Part shown: positions 35,189-44,358 of the stretch, one piece after another | Numbering within the stretch: position 1 is the stretch's first letter | Layout: each line of letters opens with the position of its first letter | NCBI GenBank assembly: GCA_965227255.1 | Contig: CBDDFS010000002.1 | Coordinates: 558,001 to 622,000 of the forward strand | Length of the DNA stretch: 64,000 bases | Direction of reading: 5' to 3' | Source of the DNA: CBDDFS01 sp965227255 | GTDB lineage: Bacteria > Bacteroidota > Bacteroidia > Flavobacteriales_E > Vicingaceae | The notes under the pieces: generated by a model | Databases searched by the model: none | What the model was told of the DNA's origin: nothing | What the model saw: the letters and a program-made list of their open reading frames with translations, nothing else | Made by a program: the position numbers and the translations under genes

Positions 35189-37086
35189 TAAGCTCTTTCG
35201 TCGATGCCCTCTACATAGTTAATGAAGGCTCTGTTGACGACCCTGTTTCCACCTGGAGTTGGATAATCACCTGTGAAGTACCAGTCACCTTTTGAATTCG
35301 GACAGGCCTCATGAAGTCCTTCAATGCTCTGATAGATTATGTCGACTTCGGCATTGATGTCAGGAGGTGTCAAAATCTCCGAAATCTTTCTAGAGATCTG
35401 CTCAGCGGTAAAAGGAGCGTAGATTTCCTTAACATAATTCACGATCTGCTCTTTGGGAAGGGATTCCTGAGCCTTTGCTTTTTTATAAACTTCCTTGATC
35501 AGCTTGGATTTCTTATTGTCCTTCAGTAATTCGATTGCTGCATTAAAAGCAACAAAATCGCCCAATTTCGCCATGTCAATTCCGTAACAATCGGGATATC
35601 TTATCTGAGGAGCGGAAGAAACAACAACAATTTTCTTTGGATTCAACTTGTCGAGAATTCTCAATATGCTTTCTCTAAGAGTTGTGCCTCTGACAATACT
35701 GTCATCGATAACCACAAGATTATCAACTCCCTTGTTTATTACTCCATAAGTTGTATCATACACATGAGAAACAAGATCGTTCCTGCCTGAATCTGCGGTG
35801 ATGAAAGTTCGCATCTTGGCATCCTTGACCGCAATTTTTTCAGCCCTTACACGCTGTGAAATGATCTTGTCAATTTCTTTAGTGCTTATTTCAGGCCCTT
35901 TTTTTGCGATCTGTTTGGCTTTTTTCAATTCAAGATCTCTCCTCAATTGTTCAAGCATTCCATAATAGGCTATCTCAGCAGTGTTGGGAATGAATGAGAA
36001 AACGGTATTCTTCAGATCTTTATTGATGCTCTTCATAATCTGAGGAACTACCGTAGCTCCAAGTTGTTTTCTTTCCTGATAGATGTCTTTATCCGTTCCT
36101 CGTGAGAAATAGATGCGCTCAAATGAACAGGATTTCTTTTCGAGTGGTTTTCTCACCTGTTTCTCAGAGATCTTTCCGTCTTTTTTAATGATAAGAGCAT
36201 GCCCCGGAGTCAACTCTTTTACATCCTCGTATTGAAGATTGAAGGCGGTTTGAAGCGCAGCTCTTTCCGAAGCAACAGCAGCGATCTCATCGTCGAAATA
36301 GTAGTGAACCGGCCTGATACCGCTTGGATCCCGAAGGACAAATGCATCGCCATGACCAAATAGCCCCATCATTCCATAGCCGCCATCCCAGTCATCGGCA
36401 GACCTTTTTAAAATGGTCTGAATGTCCATTTCTTGAGCTATTCTTTTCGAAATCTCAATTTGATCATAACCGAGTTTCTTGTACTTTTTATACAATCTCT
36501 CATTCTCTTCATCCAGGAAATGACCGATTTTTTCCAGAACGGTTACCGTATCGGCCTTCCTTTTTGGATGCTGACCAATTCGGACTAGAAGGTCAAATAA
36601 TTCGTCAACATTCGTGAGATTAAAGTTTCCTGCTACAACAAGATTTCTCGTCATCCAATTATTCTGGCGCAGGAACGGATGAACACTTTCTATCTGGTTC
36701 TCACCAAATGTTCCATATCTCACATGACCTAAAAACAATTCTCCACTAAAGGGAAGGTTATTTTTTTGCCACTCTACATCATTAAATTCTTTCGGATGCT
36801 TCTTGTAAGCTTCTTCAAATCTCGAATTGATTCTGTCAAAGATGTCCTTGATGGGCTGAGCATTGTTCGATCTGTATCTTGAAATATACCTGTGTCCAGG
36901 GTCTACGTCAAACTTTATATTAGCAACACCGGCGCCATCCTGACCTCGGTTATGCTGCTTCTCCATTAAGAGATAAAGCTTGTCTTTTCCGAAGGATGTA
37001 GTTTGGTATTTCTTTTGGTAATGACGCAGGGGTTTAAGCAACCTGATTAAGGCTATCCCACATTCGTGTTTTATTTGGTCGCTCAT
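35185..37086 (-). CDS. PurF-like amidophosphoribosyltransferase, long Bacteroidota type
   Basis: A 633-residue class II glutamine amidotransferase plus phosphoribosyltransferase, longer than PurF (about 470-500). The N-terminus is MSDQIKHECGIALIRL, so the catalytic Cys9 needs removal of eight leading residues, as in PurF proenzymes. The glutaminase domain continues with MEKQHNRGQDGAG and GHVRYGTFG; the PRPP-binding motif is VVIDDSIVRGTTLRES (about residues 455-470). Extra helical insertions and a 100-residue C-terminal extension mark this as the longer paralogue common in Bacteroidota. It may share purine synthesis with PurF or serve another phosphoribosyl transfer. Confidence 0.85.
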   Translation of the reverse strand: MSDQIKHECGIALIRLLKPLRHYQKKYQTTSFGKDKLYLLMEKQHNRGQDGAGVANIKFDVDPGHRYISRYRSNNAQPIKDIFDRINSRFEEAYKKHPKEFNDVEWQKNNLPFSGELFLGHVRYGTFGENQIESVHPFLRQNNWMTRNLVVAGNFNLTNVDELFDLLVRIGQHPKRKADTVTVLEKIGHFLDEENERLYKKYKKLGYDQIEISKRIAQEMDIQTILKRSADDWDGGYGMMGLFGHGDAFVLRDPSGIRPVHYYFDDEIAAVASERAALQTAFNLQYEDVKELTPGHALIIKKDGKISEKQVRKPLEKKSCSFERIYFSRGTDKDIYQERKQLGATVVPQIMKSINKDLKNTVFSFIPNTAEIAYYGMLEQLRRDLELKKAKQIAKKGPEISTKEIDKIISQRVRAEKIAVKDAKMRTFITADSGRNDLVSHVYDTTYGVINKGVDNLVVIDDSIVRGTTLRESILRILDKLNPKKIVVVSSAPQIRYPDCYGIDMAKLGDFVAFNAAIELLKDNKKSKLIKEVYKKAKAQESLPKEQIVNYVKEIYAPFTAEQISRKISEILTPPDINAEVDIIYQSIEGLHEACPNSKGDWYFTGDYPTPGGNRVVNRAFINYVEGIDERAY

Positions 37087-37111
37087 TTCAAATCTCCCCC
37101 AAAAGGAAATG

Positions 37112-37119
37112 CAAAATTA
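37112..37119 (-). promoter_or_regulatory. Bacteroidota -7 element of the purF-like gene
   Basis: The minus strand reads TAATTTTG, 25 bases before the ATG at 37086; a TTG on the same strand (37144-37142) lies 22 bases further upstream. Confidence 0.5.
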
Positions 37120-37170
37120 ATCTTTATTCAACACATATAGACAATCGAAAATAAGGATTGAATAAATTTC

Positions 37171-37178
37171 TATTTTTG
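37171..37178 (+). promoter_or_regulatory. Bacteroidota -7 element of the dipeptidyl-peptidase III gene
   Basis: TATTTTTG fits TAnnTTTG and stands 26 bases before the ATG at 37205. It is divergent from the purF-like promoter in the same 118-base gap. Confidence 0.5.
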
Positions 37179-37204
37179 AGGCCCTAATCCCACAATTTAC
37201 TTTG

Positions 37205-39238
37205 ATGAAATCACTCAAATTTTCAGCTTTAATCATGTCGAGCGCAATTCTATTTGGTTTTGGAGAACCCACTGGCAAAGACGCCAAAAAAGACAAAAAA
37301 GATAAAGATGATTTTAAATGGCAAACGGAGCAATTTGCTGATCTGAAGATCATTCGTTATCAGATTCCAGGTTTCGATGACCTCAGCCTTCAACAGAAAA
37401 AACTGGTCTATTATTTAACAGAAGCCGGTTATTGCGGGCGAGACATTATTTGGGATCAGAACTACAAATACAACCTGCAGATCAGACATGCACTTGAAAA
37501 TATCGTGAAGAATTACAATGGAGACAAAACGAGCCAGGATTGGCAGGACTTCATGGTCTATACAAAAAGGGTGTGGTTCTCAAATGGTATTCATCACCAT
37601 TATGCCATGAACAAGATCATGCCAGATTTTTCGAAATCATATTTTGAGACATTGTTGAAAGAAACAAATACGGAGCTTTCACAGGAAATTGTTGACCTGG
37701 TCATATTTGATCCGTCGGTTCACGGAAAGAAGGTGAATCTCGACCCTGAGAAGGGCTTGGTCTTAAGTTCAGCAGTCAATCTATACGACTTTGGAATTAC
37801 TGAAAAAGAAGTTGATGATTATTACGCGAATATTCCGGTTGACAAAGAAAAACCTGTATCTCTCGGCATCAATACTAAAGTGATTCGAAAAGATGATGGA
37901 AGTATTGGTGAAGAAGTATATAAGATTGATGGAATGTATGGAGAGTCAATCAAAGAAATAGTAGGCTGGTTGGAAAAAGCTGTGGGAGTTGCTGAAAATC
38001 AGGCTCAGGCAGATGCTTTAAAGCTGCTTATTGAGTACTACAAAACGGGAAGTTTACAAACCTGGGATGATTATAACATAGCGTGGACAAAGGCCACTGA
38101 AGGAGACATCGACTACATCAATAGCTTTATTGAGGTATACAATGACCCGAAGGGATATACTGGCTCATTCGAATCAATTGTGGAGATCAGAGATTTCGAA
38201 GCAAGCAAAAGAATGAAAGTCTTGTCTGATAATGTTCAGTGGTTCGAAGACAACTCTTCTATCATGGATGAGCACAAGAAGGAAAGTGTGGTTGGGGTGA
38301 CATACAAAGTTGTAAACGTTGCAGGTGAATCCGGGGATGCATCACCTAGTACACCGATCGGTGTGAATCTGCCGAATTCGAATTGGATCAGGGCCACACA
38401 CGGTTCTAAAAGTGTTTCCCTGGGAAATATTGTACATGCATATAGTAAAGCGGGTGGAAAAGGCATGATCAATGAATTTGCCTACAACGAAGAAGAGATA
38501 GAGCTTTCAGAAAAACATGGAACATTGGCCGGAAAATTACATACTGCACTTCACGAAGTTGTTGGTCATGCTTCCGGTAAACTAAATCCGGGAGTCGGTA
38601 CTCCGAAAGAAACCTTGAGAAGTTATTCTTCAACGCTTGAAGAGGGAAGAGCCGACTTGGTTGCGTTGTATTATATCTACGACAAGAAGCTGGTAGACCT
38701 TGGCTTGATGAAGACACTTGATGTTGGAAAAGCTGAATATCAGGGTTACATCAGGAACGGAATGATGTTGCAACTTCGAAGATTGAAACCGGGCGAAGTT
38801 GTCGAAGAGTCACATATGAGAAATCGTCAGTTGATTGCAAAATGGTGTTATGAGAAAGGAAAGGCCGACAATGTGATCGAAAAGAAGGTAAAAGATGGAA
38901 AGACCTATTTCGTAGTAAATGACTTTGATAAATTAAGAGAACTATTCGGACAACTTTTAAGAGAGATCCAACGTATAAAGTCGGAAGGTGATTACGAAGC
39001 GGGAAAGGCACTTGTTGAGAATTATGGTGTACAGGTAGATCAGGACCTTCACCGCGAAGTTTTAGAAAGATCAGAAAAATTGAACATTGCTCCTTACGGT
39101 GGATTTATCAATCCGAGATTGGTGCCTGTTACTGGTAAGGATGGTGAAATCAGTGATATTAAAGTCGAATATCCGGATGATTTTACCACTCAAATGCTTG
39201 AATACGGGGAGAAGTATTCTTTTCTTCCGGCACAATAA
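37205..39238 (+). CDS. dipeptidyl-peptidase III, M49 family
   Basis: A 677-residue zinc peptidase that removes dipeptides from the N-terminus of short peptides. The zinc motif is HEVVGH (His450, His455) and the second motif is EEGRAD, with Glu480 as third ligand (canonical HEXXGH and EECRAE/D). The start is the ATG at 37205; a TTG 3 bases upstream is in frame. A hydrophobic N-terminal segment (ALIMSSAILFGF) followed by a Lys/Asp-rich linker (KDAKKDKKDKDD) suggests export to the periplasm, unusual for a family often found in the cytoplasm. It has its own promoter. Confidence 0.9.
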   Translation: MKSLKFSALIMSSAILFGFGEPTGKDAKKDKKDKDDFKWQTEQFADLKIIRYQIPGFDDLSLQQKKLVYYLTEAGYCGRDIIWDQNYKYNLQIRHALENIVKNYNGDKTSQDWQDFMVYTKRVWFSNGIHHHYAMNKIMPDFSKSYFETLLKETNTELSQEIVDLVIFDPSVHGKKVNLDPEKGLVLSSAVNLYDFGITEKEVDDYYANIPVDKEKPVSLGINTKVIRKDDGSIGEEVYKIDGMYGESIKEIVGWLEKAVGVAENQAQADALKLLIEYYKTGSLQTWDDYNIAWTKATEGDIDYINSFIEVYNDPKGYTGSFESIVEIRDFEASKRMKVLSDNVQWFEDNSSIMDEHKKESVVGVTYKVVNVAGESGDASPSTPIGVNLPNSNWIRATHGSKSVSLGNIVHAYSKAGGKGMINEFAYNEEEIELSEKHGTLAGKLHTALHEVVGHASGKLNPGVGTPKETLRSYSSTLEEGRADLVALYYIYDKKLVDLGLMKTLDVGKAEYQGYIRNGMMLQLRRLKPGEVVEESHMRNRQLIAKWCYEKGKADNVIEKKVKDGKTYFVVNDFDKLRELFGQLLREIQRIKSEGDYEAGKALVENYGVQVDQDLHREVLERSEKLNIAPYGGFINPRLVPVTGKDGEISDIKVEYPDDFTTQMLEYGEKYSFLPAQ

Positions 39239-39320
39239 TTATTCAAAAAGCATTGTTTATTGTTTTTTCTGGCATTAAAACCAGTAACACTTAATTTTAT
39301 TAAATTGCGGTTCTAGATCT

Positions 39321-39836
39321 ATGGTTAGAAAACTGCTGTCTATCGTCCTTCTTGGGGCTTTCTTTATCGCCGGTTCGGGTAATTATGATACTCAGGCGAA
39401 GATTAAGGCAATCTATATTTCAAGGTTTCCGAAGTATATCCAATGGCCTAAAGAATACAGAGAATCAACATTTGTTATCGGTGTTCTTGGAGAGAGTTCA
39501 ATGTTTCAGGAATTGACCAATATGGCGCCGAAGATGAGTGTCAATGGTCAGAAAGTCGAAGTTGTAAAATTCAACTCGTCAACGGACATTTCCAAGTGTC
39601 ATATGTTATATGTTCCGAGAGACAGCAAAACCGGTTTGTCCACTGTTATAGGGAAAATAAGCGGATTCAGTACTTTATTGGTAACTGAGAAACCGGGCCT
39701 GGCCACACAAGGAGCAGCCATAAATTTTGTGGTTGTTCAGAACAGGCAAAAGTTTGAATTGAATGAGGCAAATGCTGAAAAATATAATCTCAGGGTTAGT
39801 CAAAGTCTTGAGGCATTGGCAATTGTAGTTAATTAA
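39321..39836 (+). CDS. YfiR family (DUF4154) periplasmic protein
   Basis: A 171-residue exported protein of the YfiR family. Signal segment 1-20, then KAIYISRFPKYIQWPKEY (the Y-I-x-W-P motif of DUF4154) and the second half with GFSTLLVTEKPGLATQGAAINFVV, including the GxxIxF strand typical of YfiR. YfiR-type proteins repress membrane cyclase or signalling partners in the periplasm. Here it is 7 bases before a TPR protein and a SpoIIE phosphatase, so the partner is likely that phosphatase. A weak TAAATTGC element lies 13 bases before the start. Confidence 0.85.
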   Translation: MVRKLLSIVLLGAFFIAGSGNYDTQAKIKAIYISRFPKYIQWPKEYRESTFVIGVLGESSMFQELTNMAPKMSVNGQKVEVVKFNSSTDISKCHMLYVPRDSKTGLSTVIGKISGFSTLLVTEKPGLATQGAAINFVVVQNRQKFELNEANAEKYNLRVSQSLEALAIVVN

Positions 39837-39843
39837 TGGGCCT

Positions 39844-40731
39844 ATGAAAAATGTAATACTCCTACTGTCCCTGATAATAGCCACATCTGGCGCTATAGCG
39901 CAAGGTGATAAACTTGTTGAGGCAAATAATGCTGCGGCTTCCGGTGACTGGAAGAAGGCAAAGATGATTATTGATGAGGCCTCACAGGATTCTAAGTATA
40001 CCCAGGATCCGACCTATTATTATTTACGCGGTGCCATCTACATGGAAATGTATAAGGCAGAAGAAAAGGGAGTCGATCCAAATTCACCCTTGCGCGAAGA
40101 AGCTTTCAATGCATTTAAGAGCTTTAAGAATTTCGAAGATCAGGCAACACCAGACGAGATAAATGCGGTGACATCGGGATTGAAGCAGGTTACTGCAAAT
40201 TACTGGAATGATGCTGTTACAAATGCCAATATCGAAAATTACGAGACGGCCATATCAAATTATGAGCGTTTCAGACAGGCTTCAATGATGGTTGATCCCT
40301 CAAATGACATCTCGGATAAAGATGTCAAGTTCTATACTAAGATCGCGACATTGTATGTTCAGTTATACGAGCAAAATGCGGGTACGGCTGAAGGGGAAAT
40401 GTATTTTGAAAAAGCCCGGGATGAGTATAAAAAGATTATTGACCTCGATAAGGGAAATCTTACGGCAAACTACAATCTTGGCATTCAATACTACAACAAA
40501 GCAGTTAATATCATTAAAGACCTCGATGTAGAGACTTCACTTGAAGAGCTTGCAGAAAAAGAGGATGAATGTGTGGAATTGTTCCTTCAGGCACTTCCAT
40601 ATATGAAGGCCGCATATGACCTTGATCCTTATCGAAAAGAAACACTAATAGGCCTTACAGGAATCTATTGGAGCTTAAATGACCTTGAGAAATATCAGGA
40701 ATATCAGGAGAAGCTCAAGGCTTTGGATTGA
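39844..40731 (+). CDS. secreted tetratricopeptide-repeat protein
   Basis: A 295-residue protein with a signal peptide (ending GAIAQ) and several TPR-like helical pairs: AAASGDWKKAKMIIDEA, YYYLRGAIYMEMYKAEE, ANIENYETAISNYERF, GNLTANYNLGIQYYNKAV and DPYRKETLIGLTGIYWSL. It should act as a protein-interaction scaffold in the periplasm. It lies between the YfiR-like gene and the phosphatase gene with gaps of 7 and 32 bases, forming one operon. Confidence 0.8.
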   Translation: MKNVILLLSLIIATSGAIAQGDKLVEANNAAASGDWKKAKMIIDEASQDSKYTQDPTYYYLRGAIYMEMYKAEEKGVDPNSPLREEAFNAFKSFKNFEDQATPDEINAVTSGLKQVTANYWNDAVTNANIENYETAISNYERFRQASMMVDPSNDISDKDVKFYTKIATLYVQLYEQNAGTAEGEMYFEKARDEYKKIIDLDKGNLTANYNLGIQYYNKAVNIIKDLDVETSLEELAEKEDECVELFLQALPYMKAAYDLDPYRKETLIGLTGIYWSLNDLEKYQEYQEKLKALD

Positions 40732-40763
40732 GCAAGCACAAAATATCGTGAAAGTGGGGGGGT

Positions 40764-42548
40764 ATGAAGTTTAAATTTACCATAGCCTATCGCATTGGGG
40801 CGGGCTTTGCCGTTTTACTTTTCCTCACAATCCTTGTCTTTTATAACACTAACAACGTTCTTACCAGAAGTAAGCAGATCAGTGATGATATCAACGAGAT
40901 TTACAATCCGTCTGTTTACGAACTCGAGGTTTTAAAACTTCATCTATTACAGGCAAACACCCTTATCGAGGATTGGGTATATACTCAGCAAAGTGAGGAT
41001 TCTGAGAATAAATCGGCATATAAGCATCTTGTCGATAGCCTAATTCCGGCTTCGAAGACCAATGTTAAGGGTTTGTATAAGTATTGGAGGGATTCAGAAA
41101 AGTACATGGCGGAAGAGATTTTTGCTGAAATAGACACCATGCTCGAGTCGCATAATCAAATTAGAAACAATTTGGTTAAGTGGATGGACTATGAAGATGC
41201 TGAGGCCAAACTTCTCTCAGAATTCGTGCTTGAAGAAGCTGTCGGCCAACTGAAGGAAATAGATATCCTGCTTCAGGATTTGATCATTCGGGAAAAAGAT
41301 AATGCAATCAGTGTCTCTAACGACATGGTTGAATCCTTTGAAACCTTACAGTTTCTTGTTCGATATCTCGGTGTGGCTCTTGTTCTCATGGGAGTCATTA
41401 TTAGTTTGTATACAGCCAGGAGTATTGTAAAACCGGTGAATTTCGCCAAGAATATCATTTTAGACCTCAGTCGTGGTATCATAGAGCGAAGAAAGATGAA
41501 GTCACGTAATGACGAGATTGGTGAAATGACAGAGGCCATGAATAAGTTAATTGAGGGTTTGAATATGACAAAGGACTTTGCCAATGCCCTGGGTTCAGGG
41601 AATTATGATTTTCCTTTCACACTTTTAAGTGATCAGGATAGTTTGGGGAAGGATTTGCTGAAGATGCGTGTTGATCTGGCAGAAAACGAAAGGATCCTGG
41701 AGGAAAAGGTGAAGCAAAGAACTGCGGAAGTTGTTCGCCAAAAGGAAGAGATAGAGTCTCAGAGCAAGGAAATCTCAAGACTTTTTGAAGAAGTGACAGA
41801 TTCTATTGTCTATGCGAAAAGGATTCAAACAGCCATTCTGTTACCCGATTCGGAGGTTAAAAAACTTCTGCCGAATTCTTTCATTTTCTTTAAACCCAAG
41901 GACATCGTTTCTGGTGATTTTTACTGGATAGATCAAAAGAATGGACAGCATTTCTTTGCAGCATCAGATTGCACAGGGCATGGTGTGCCCGGAGCTTTCA
42001 TGTCAATTATCGGTCACAATGGTCTCGACCATGCCGTAAATTTCTGTGAGACACCAGCCGAAATCCTGGATGCATTGAATGAAGGTTTGGGAAGGAGCCT
42101 TCATCAGGAAGATGGTGAAGGTGAGACCAAGGATGGCATGGACATTGCTTTGTGTGCCATCGATGAAAAAAGAGGCCAACTTCAATATGCGGGAGCATTC
42201 AATCCGTTATACCTTGTCAGGGATGGCGAGCTGGAAATTACCAAAGCTGATAAGTTTCCGGTCGGTAGTTTTATCCACGACGAACCTCAGAAATTCACCA
42301 ATCATGTTATTGATGTCAAGCCGAATGATATGATTTATGTTTGTTCAGATGGATTCCAGGATCAGTTTGGCGGACCAAAGGGCAAAAAATATATGCTTGG
42401 AAAACTCAAGAAACTATTTATTGAGATTAGCTCCCTTGATGTGAATGAACAATCAAAGAAACTGGAGAACGAACTTAGTTCGTGGATGGGTGATGATCAT
42501 GAACAAGTAGATGATATTCTGATTATCGGACTCAAGATCCCTTCATAG
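40764..42548 (+). CDS. membrane PP2C-type (SpoIIE) phosphatase with sensor and HAMP domains
   Basis: A 594-residue inner-membrane protein. Two membrane segments (about residues 10-30 and 195-215) frame a helical periplasmic sensor of the four-helix type; a HAMP domain (SIVKPVNFAKNI ... EMTEAMNKLIEGL), a coiled coil (LEEKVKQRTAEVVRQKEEI) and a SpoIIE/RsbU-type serine phosphatase follow. The phosphatase metal residues are intact: DIVSGDFYW, ASDCTGHGVPGAF, DGMDIALCAID, CSDGFQDQFGG and DDILIIG. It would dephosphorylate an anti-sigma-antagonist or similar target in the cytoplasm. Operon with YfiR-like and TPR genes. Its end overlaps the convergent GT39-like gene by 17 bases. Confidence 0.9.
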   Translation: MKFKFTIAYRIGAGFAVLLFLTILVFYNTNNVLTRSKQISDDINEIYNPSVYELEVLKLHLLQANTLIEDWVYTQQSEDSENKSAYKHLVDSLIPASKTNVKGLYKYWRDSEKYMAEEIFAEIDTMLESHNQIRNNLVKWMDYEDAEAKLLSEFVLEEAVGQLKEIDILLQDLIIREKDNAISVSNDMVESFETLQFLVRYLGVALVLMGVIISLYTARSIVKPVNFAKNIILDLSRGIIERRKMKSRNDEIGEMTEAMNKLIEGLNMTKDFANALGSGNYDFPFTLLSDQDSLGKDLLKMRVDLAENERILEEKVKQRTAEVVRQKEEIESQSKEISRLFEEVTDSIVYAKRIQTAILLPDSEVKKLLPNSFIFFKPKDIVSGDFYWIDQKNGQHFFAASDCTGHGVPGAFMSIIGHNGLDHAVNFCETPAEILDALNEGLGRSLHQEDGEGETKDGMDIALCAIDEKRGQLQYAGAFNPLYLVRDGELEITKADKFPVGSFIHDEPQKFTNHVIDVKPNDMIYVCSDGFQDQFGGPKGKKYMLGKLKKLFIEISSLDVNEQSKKLENELSSWMGDDHEQVDDILIIGLKIPS

Positions 42549-44244
42549 AGATCAGGTAAATATTGTGGTAGTTCATTTTCATGTTTAGCTTTCTGAACTT
42601 CATGTTTGGCAATCCCTTTCTCATTACTTCTTCAAACCATTTGGGTGCTCTGGTCAGCACATAACAAGTAGGATTCTGCTTATTCAATAAGCCTTTTTGA
42701 TAGGCAAAATTGAACAGTGGAACGAACATTGATTCACTCTCACCTATTCTTGGAGGATATCCTATTCTCTGATATCCAATTTGGTCATCCTGTCCTATTT
42801 CTATGAGAACCTGATATTCCCAACCACTTTCATTTTCAGCTTTAGATTGCCTTGCCCAAACCGTGCTCAAATAATTCAGATTATTCTTTAAAAGATATTC
42901 TCCTTCGGCCACTCTGTCGATCTCTTTGGCCATAAGAATAGGGTGACCTGTACTTTGCGCATCCTGAATGAGAATGTCCAGATTCTTCATTCCATATTCT
43001 CTGGATTGATAGAAATTATAGAACATGTTATAGACTTTTTTCCCCTGTATTATATTCTTGCGCAGAGTCTTTTGGATGAGGTTATCACAAAAAACAAAAC
43101 TTCCCAGGCAATAGACAAATACAATAAAAAAACTGATCAGCTCTTTTCCCTTTAATGCTTTAATAGAGTTGAAGACATAAGATGTGCTTCCGCCTAAGAG
43201 AAGAGATATTACAACGGCTAAAGGAGCGAATGTTCGCTGATGTGGACGATCACCTCTTGCCAAACTTATTCCAAAGGACAAAAGAATAATTGCGATCAAA
43301 AAGATCATCTTTTTATCTTCTTCATTGAGCGATTTTTTACGCGACTTACCAATCAAAACTGATACGACAATGAAGAAAGGAATTATAAATAGAAAGCGAT
43401 AGGACAAAATATAGTGTAAAACAAATGGGATCACTTTTGTCAGTGTATGCTCATAGAAAGACTTTCCTTTGAGTTGTTGCAAATGCCTTTCGTTTAGAAT
43501 CAGGTCTAGAATTGGCAAATACGCAAGGAAGGCAAGAATTGATCCGAGCCCGAGAAAAACGAGAATGAAGAACTTATTGTTTTTAACCCAGGAATCGATA
43601 AAACTCAATTCCTGCTTTATTTGTTTCTTTCTGGCATCTAAGATCCAGACAATGACATAATAGATGACAAGAGAAAGAACAAAGTAAATATTGGAAGGAA
43701 TAGCGTATAGAATTCCAAATGCTGAAAAGACGATCATAAAGGAAGACACTATGCTGCTTTTTCGCTCCTGAGACCACAGAAAATAAATGAGCATTGCCAT
43801 GAAAGACATACTCATCGTATATCCCCTAAGCTGCATCGTGAAATTCAAAAATGGAATGGTCGTTACAAGGATCATGGCTGACATGAAACCTGCATTCAAA
43901 TTCAAAAACTTTTGACCTGATCTGAATACAAAAAACAAACTCAGCAAAGTGATGACTAAGGTGTAGATTCTCATTAATGCCTGCTCTCCCATGGCCTGAT
44001 GAACGTTATCGACACCAACAACCTGACAATAGAAATTATTCAACAGATTGAAAAAGACGTGATTATTTACATCGGGATAATGGGTCACGGTTGTCTGAAC
44101 ATCAACCAGAACAAAGTTTTTCAAGCTCACTATTTCATCCCACACCAGGTCGTGTGTCATGTAATAGGAGAATAACCAGTAAAAGAAAAAGCCTAAAACC
44201 GCGATCAGCGGAAGAACAAATTGAAGGCGAATGAAATTCTTCAT
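42532..44244 (-). CDS. GT39-like multi-pass membrane protein
   Basis: A 570-residue polytopic membrane protein with about ten to eleven hydrophobic segments. The first loop (VWDEIVSLKNFVLVDVQ, with VTHYPDVNNHVFFNLL) has the acidic/His signature of PMT/ArnT-like C-type glycosyltransferases (D/E near the first membrane segment and H-x-x-x-L). The C-terminal soluble domain (about residues 435-570) is predicted to face the periplasm. It probably transfers sugar from a lipid-linked donor; acceptor unknown. It is divergent from a second protein of the same type. The promoter lies 5 bases from the ATG. Confidence 0.7.
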   Translation of the reverse strand: MKNFIRLQFVLPLIAVLGFFFYWLFSYYMTHDLVWDEIVSLKNFVLVDVQTTVTHYPDVNNHVFFNLLNNFYCQVVGVDNVHQAMGEQALMRIYTLVITLLSLFFVFRSGQKFLNLNAGFMSAMILVTTIPFLNFTMQLRGYTMSMSFMAMLIYFLWSQERKSSIVSSFMIVFSAFGILYAIPSNIYFVLSLVIYYVIVWILDARKKQIKQELSFIDSWVKNNKFFILVFLGLGSILAFLAYLPILDLILNERHLQQLKGKSFYEHTLTKVIPFVLHYILSYRFLFIIPFFIVVSVLIGKSRKKSLNEEDKKMIFLIAIILLSFGISLARGDRPHQRTFAPLAVVISLLLGGSTSYVFNSIKALKGKELISFFIVFVYCLGSFVFCDNLIQKTLRKNIIQGKKVYNMFYNFYQSREYGMKNLDILIQDAQSTGHPILMAKEIDRVAEGEYLLKNNLNYLSTVWARQSKAENESGWEYQVLIEIGQDDQIGYQRIGYPPRIGESESMFVPLFNFAYQKGLLNKQNPTCYVLTRAPKWFEEVMRKGLPNMKFRKLNMKMNYHNIYLISMKGS

Positions 44245-44249
44245 GGTAA

Positions 44250-44257
44250 CAAATCTA
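44250..44257 (-). promoter_or_regulatory. -7 element directly upstream of the GT39-like gene
   Basis: The minus strand reads TAGATTTG, then 5 bases and the ATG at 44244, so the transcript would be nearly leaderless. Confidence 0.4.
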
Positions 44258-44263
44258 AATCTT

Positions 44264-44271
44264 TACTTTTG
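44264..44271 (+). promoter_or_regulatory. possible plus-strand -7 element in the GT39/GT39 divergent gap
   Basis: TACTTTTG fits TAnnTTTG but is 87 bases before the ATG at 44359, so a 5' UTR of about 80 bases would follow. It is only 6 bases from the opposite-strand element at 44250-44257. Confidence 0.3.
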
Positions 44272-44358
44272 TCTGCTTCAGATATGAGCAATAATTGCTT
44301 ACTCATAAAATCAGATTAATATTGTCGACTTGGAATAGCATCCAATATATGTTGAACA

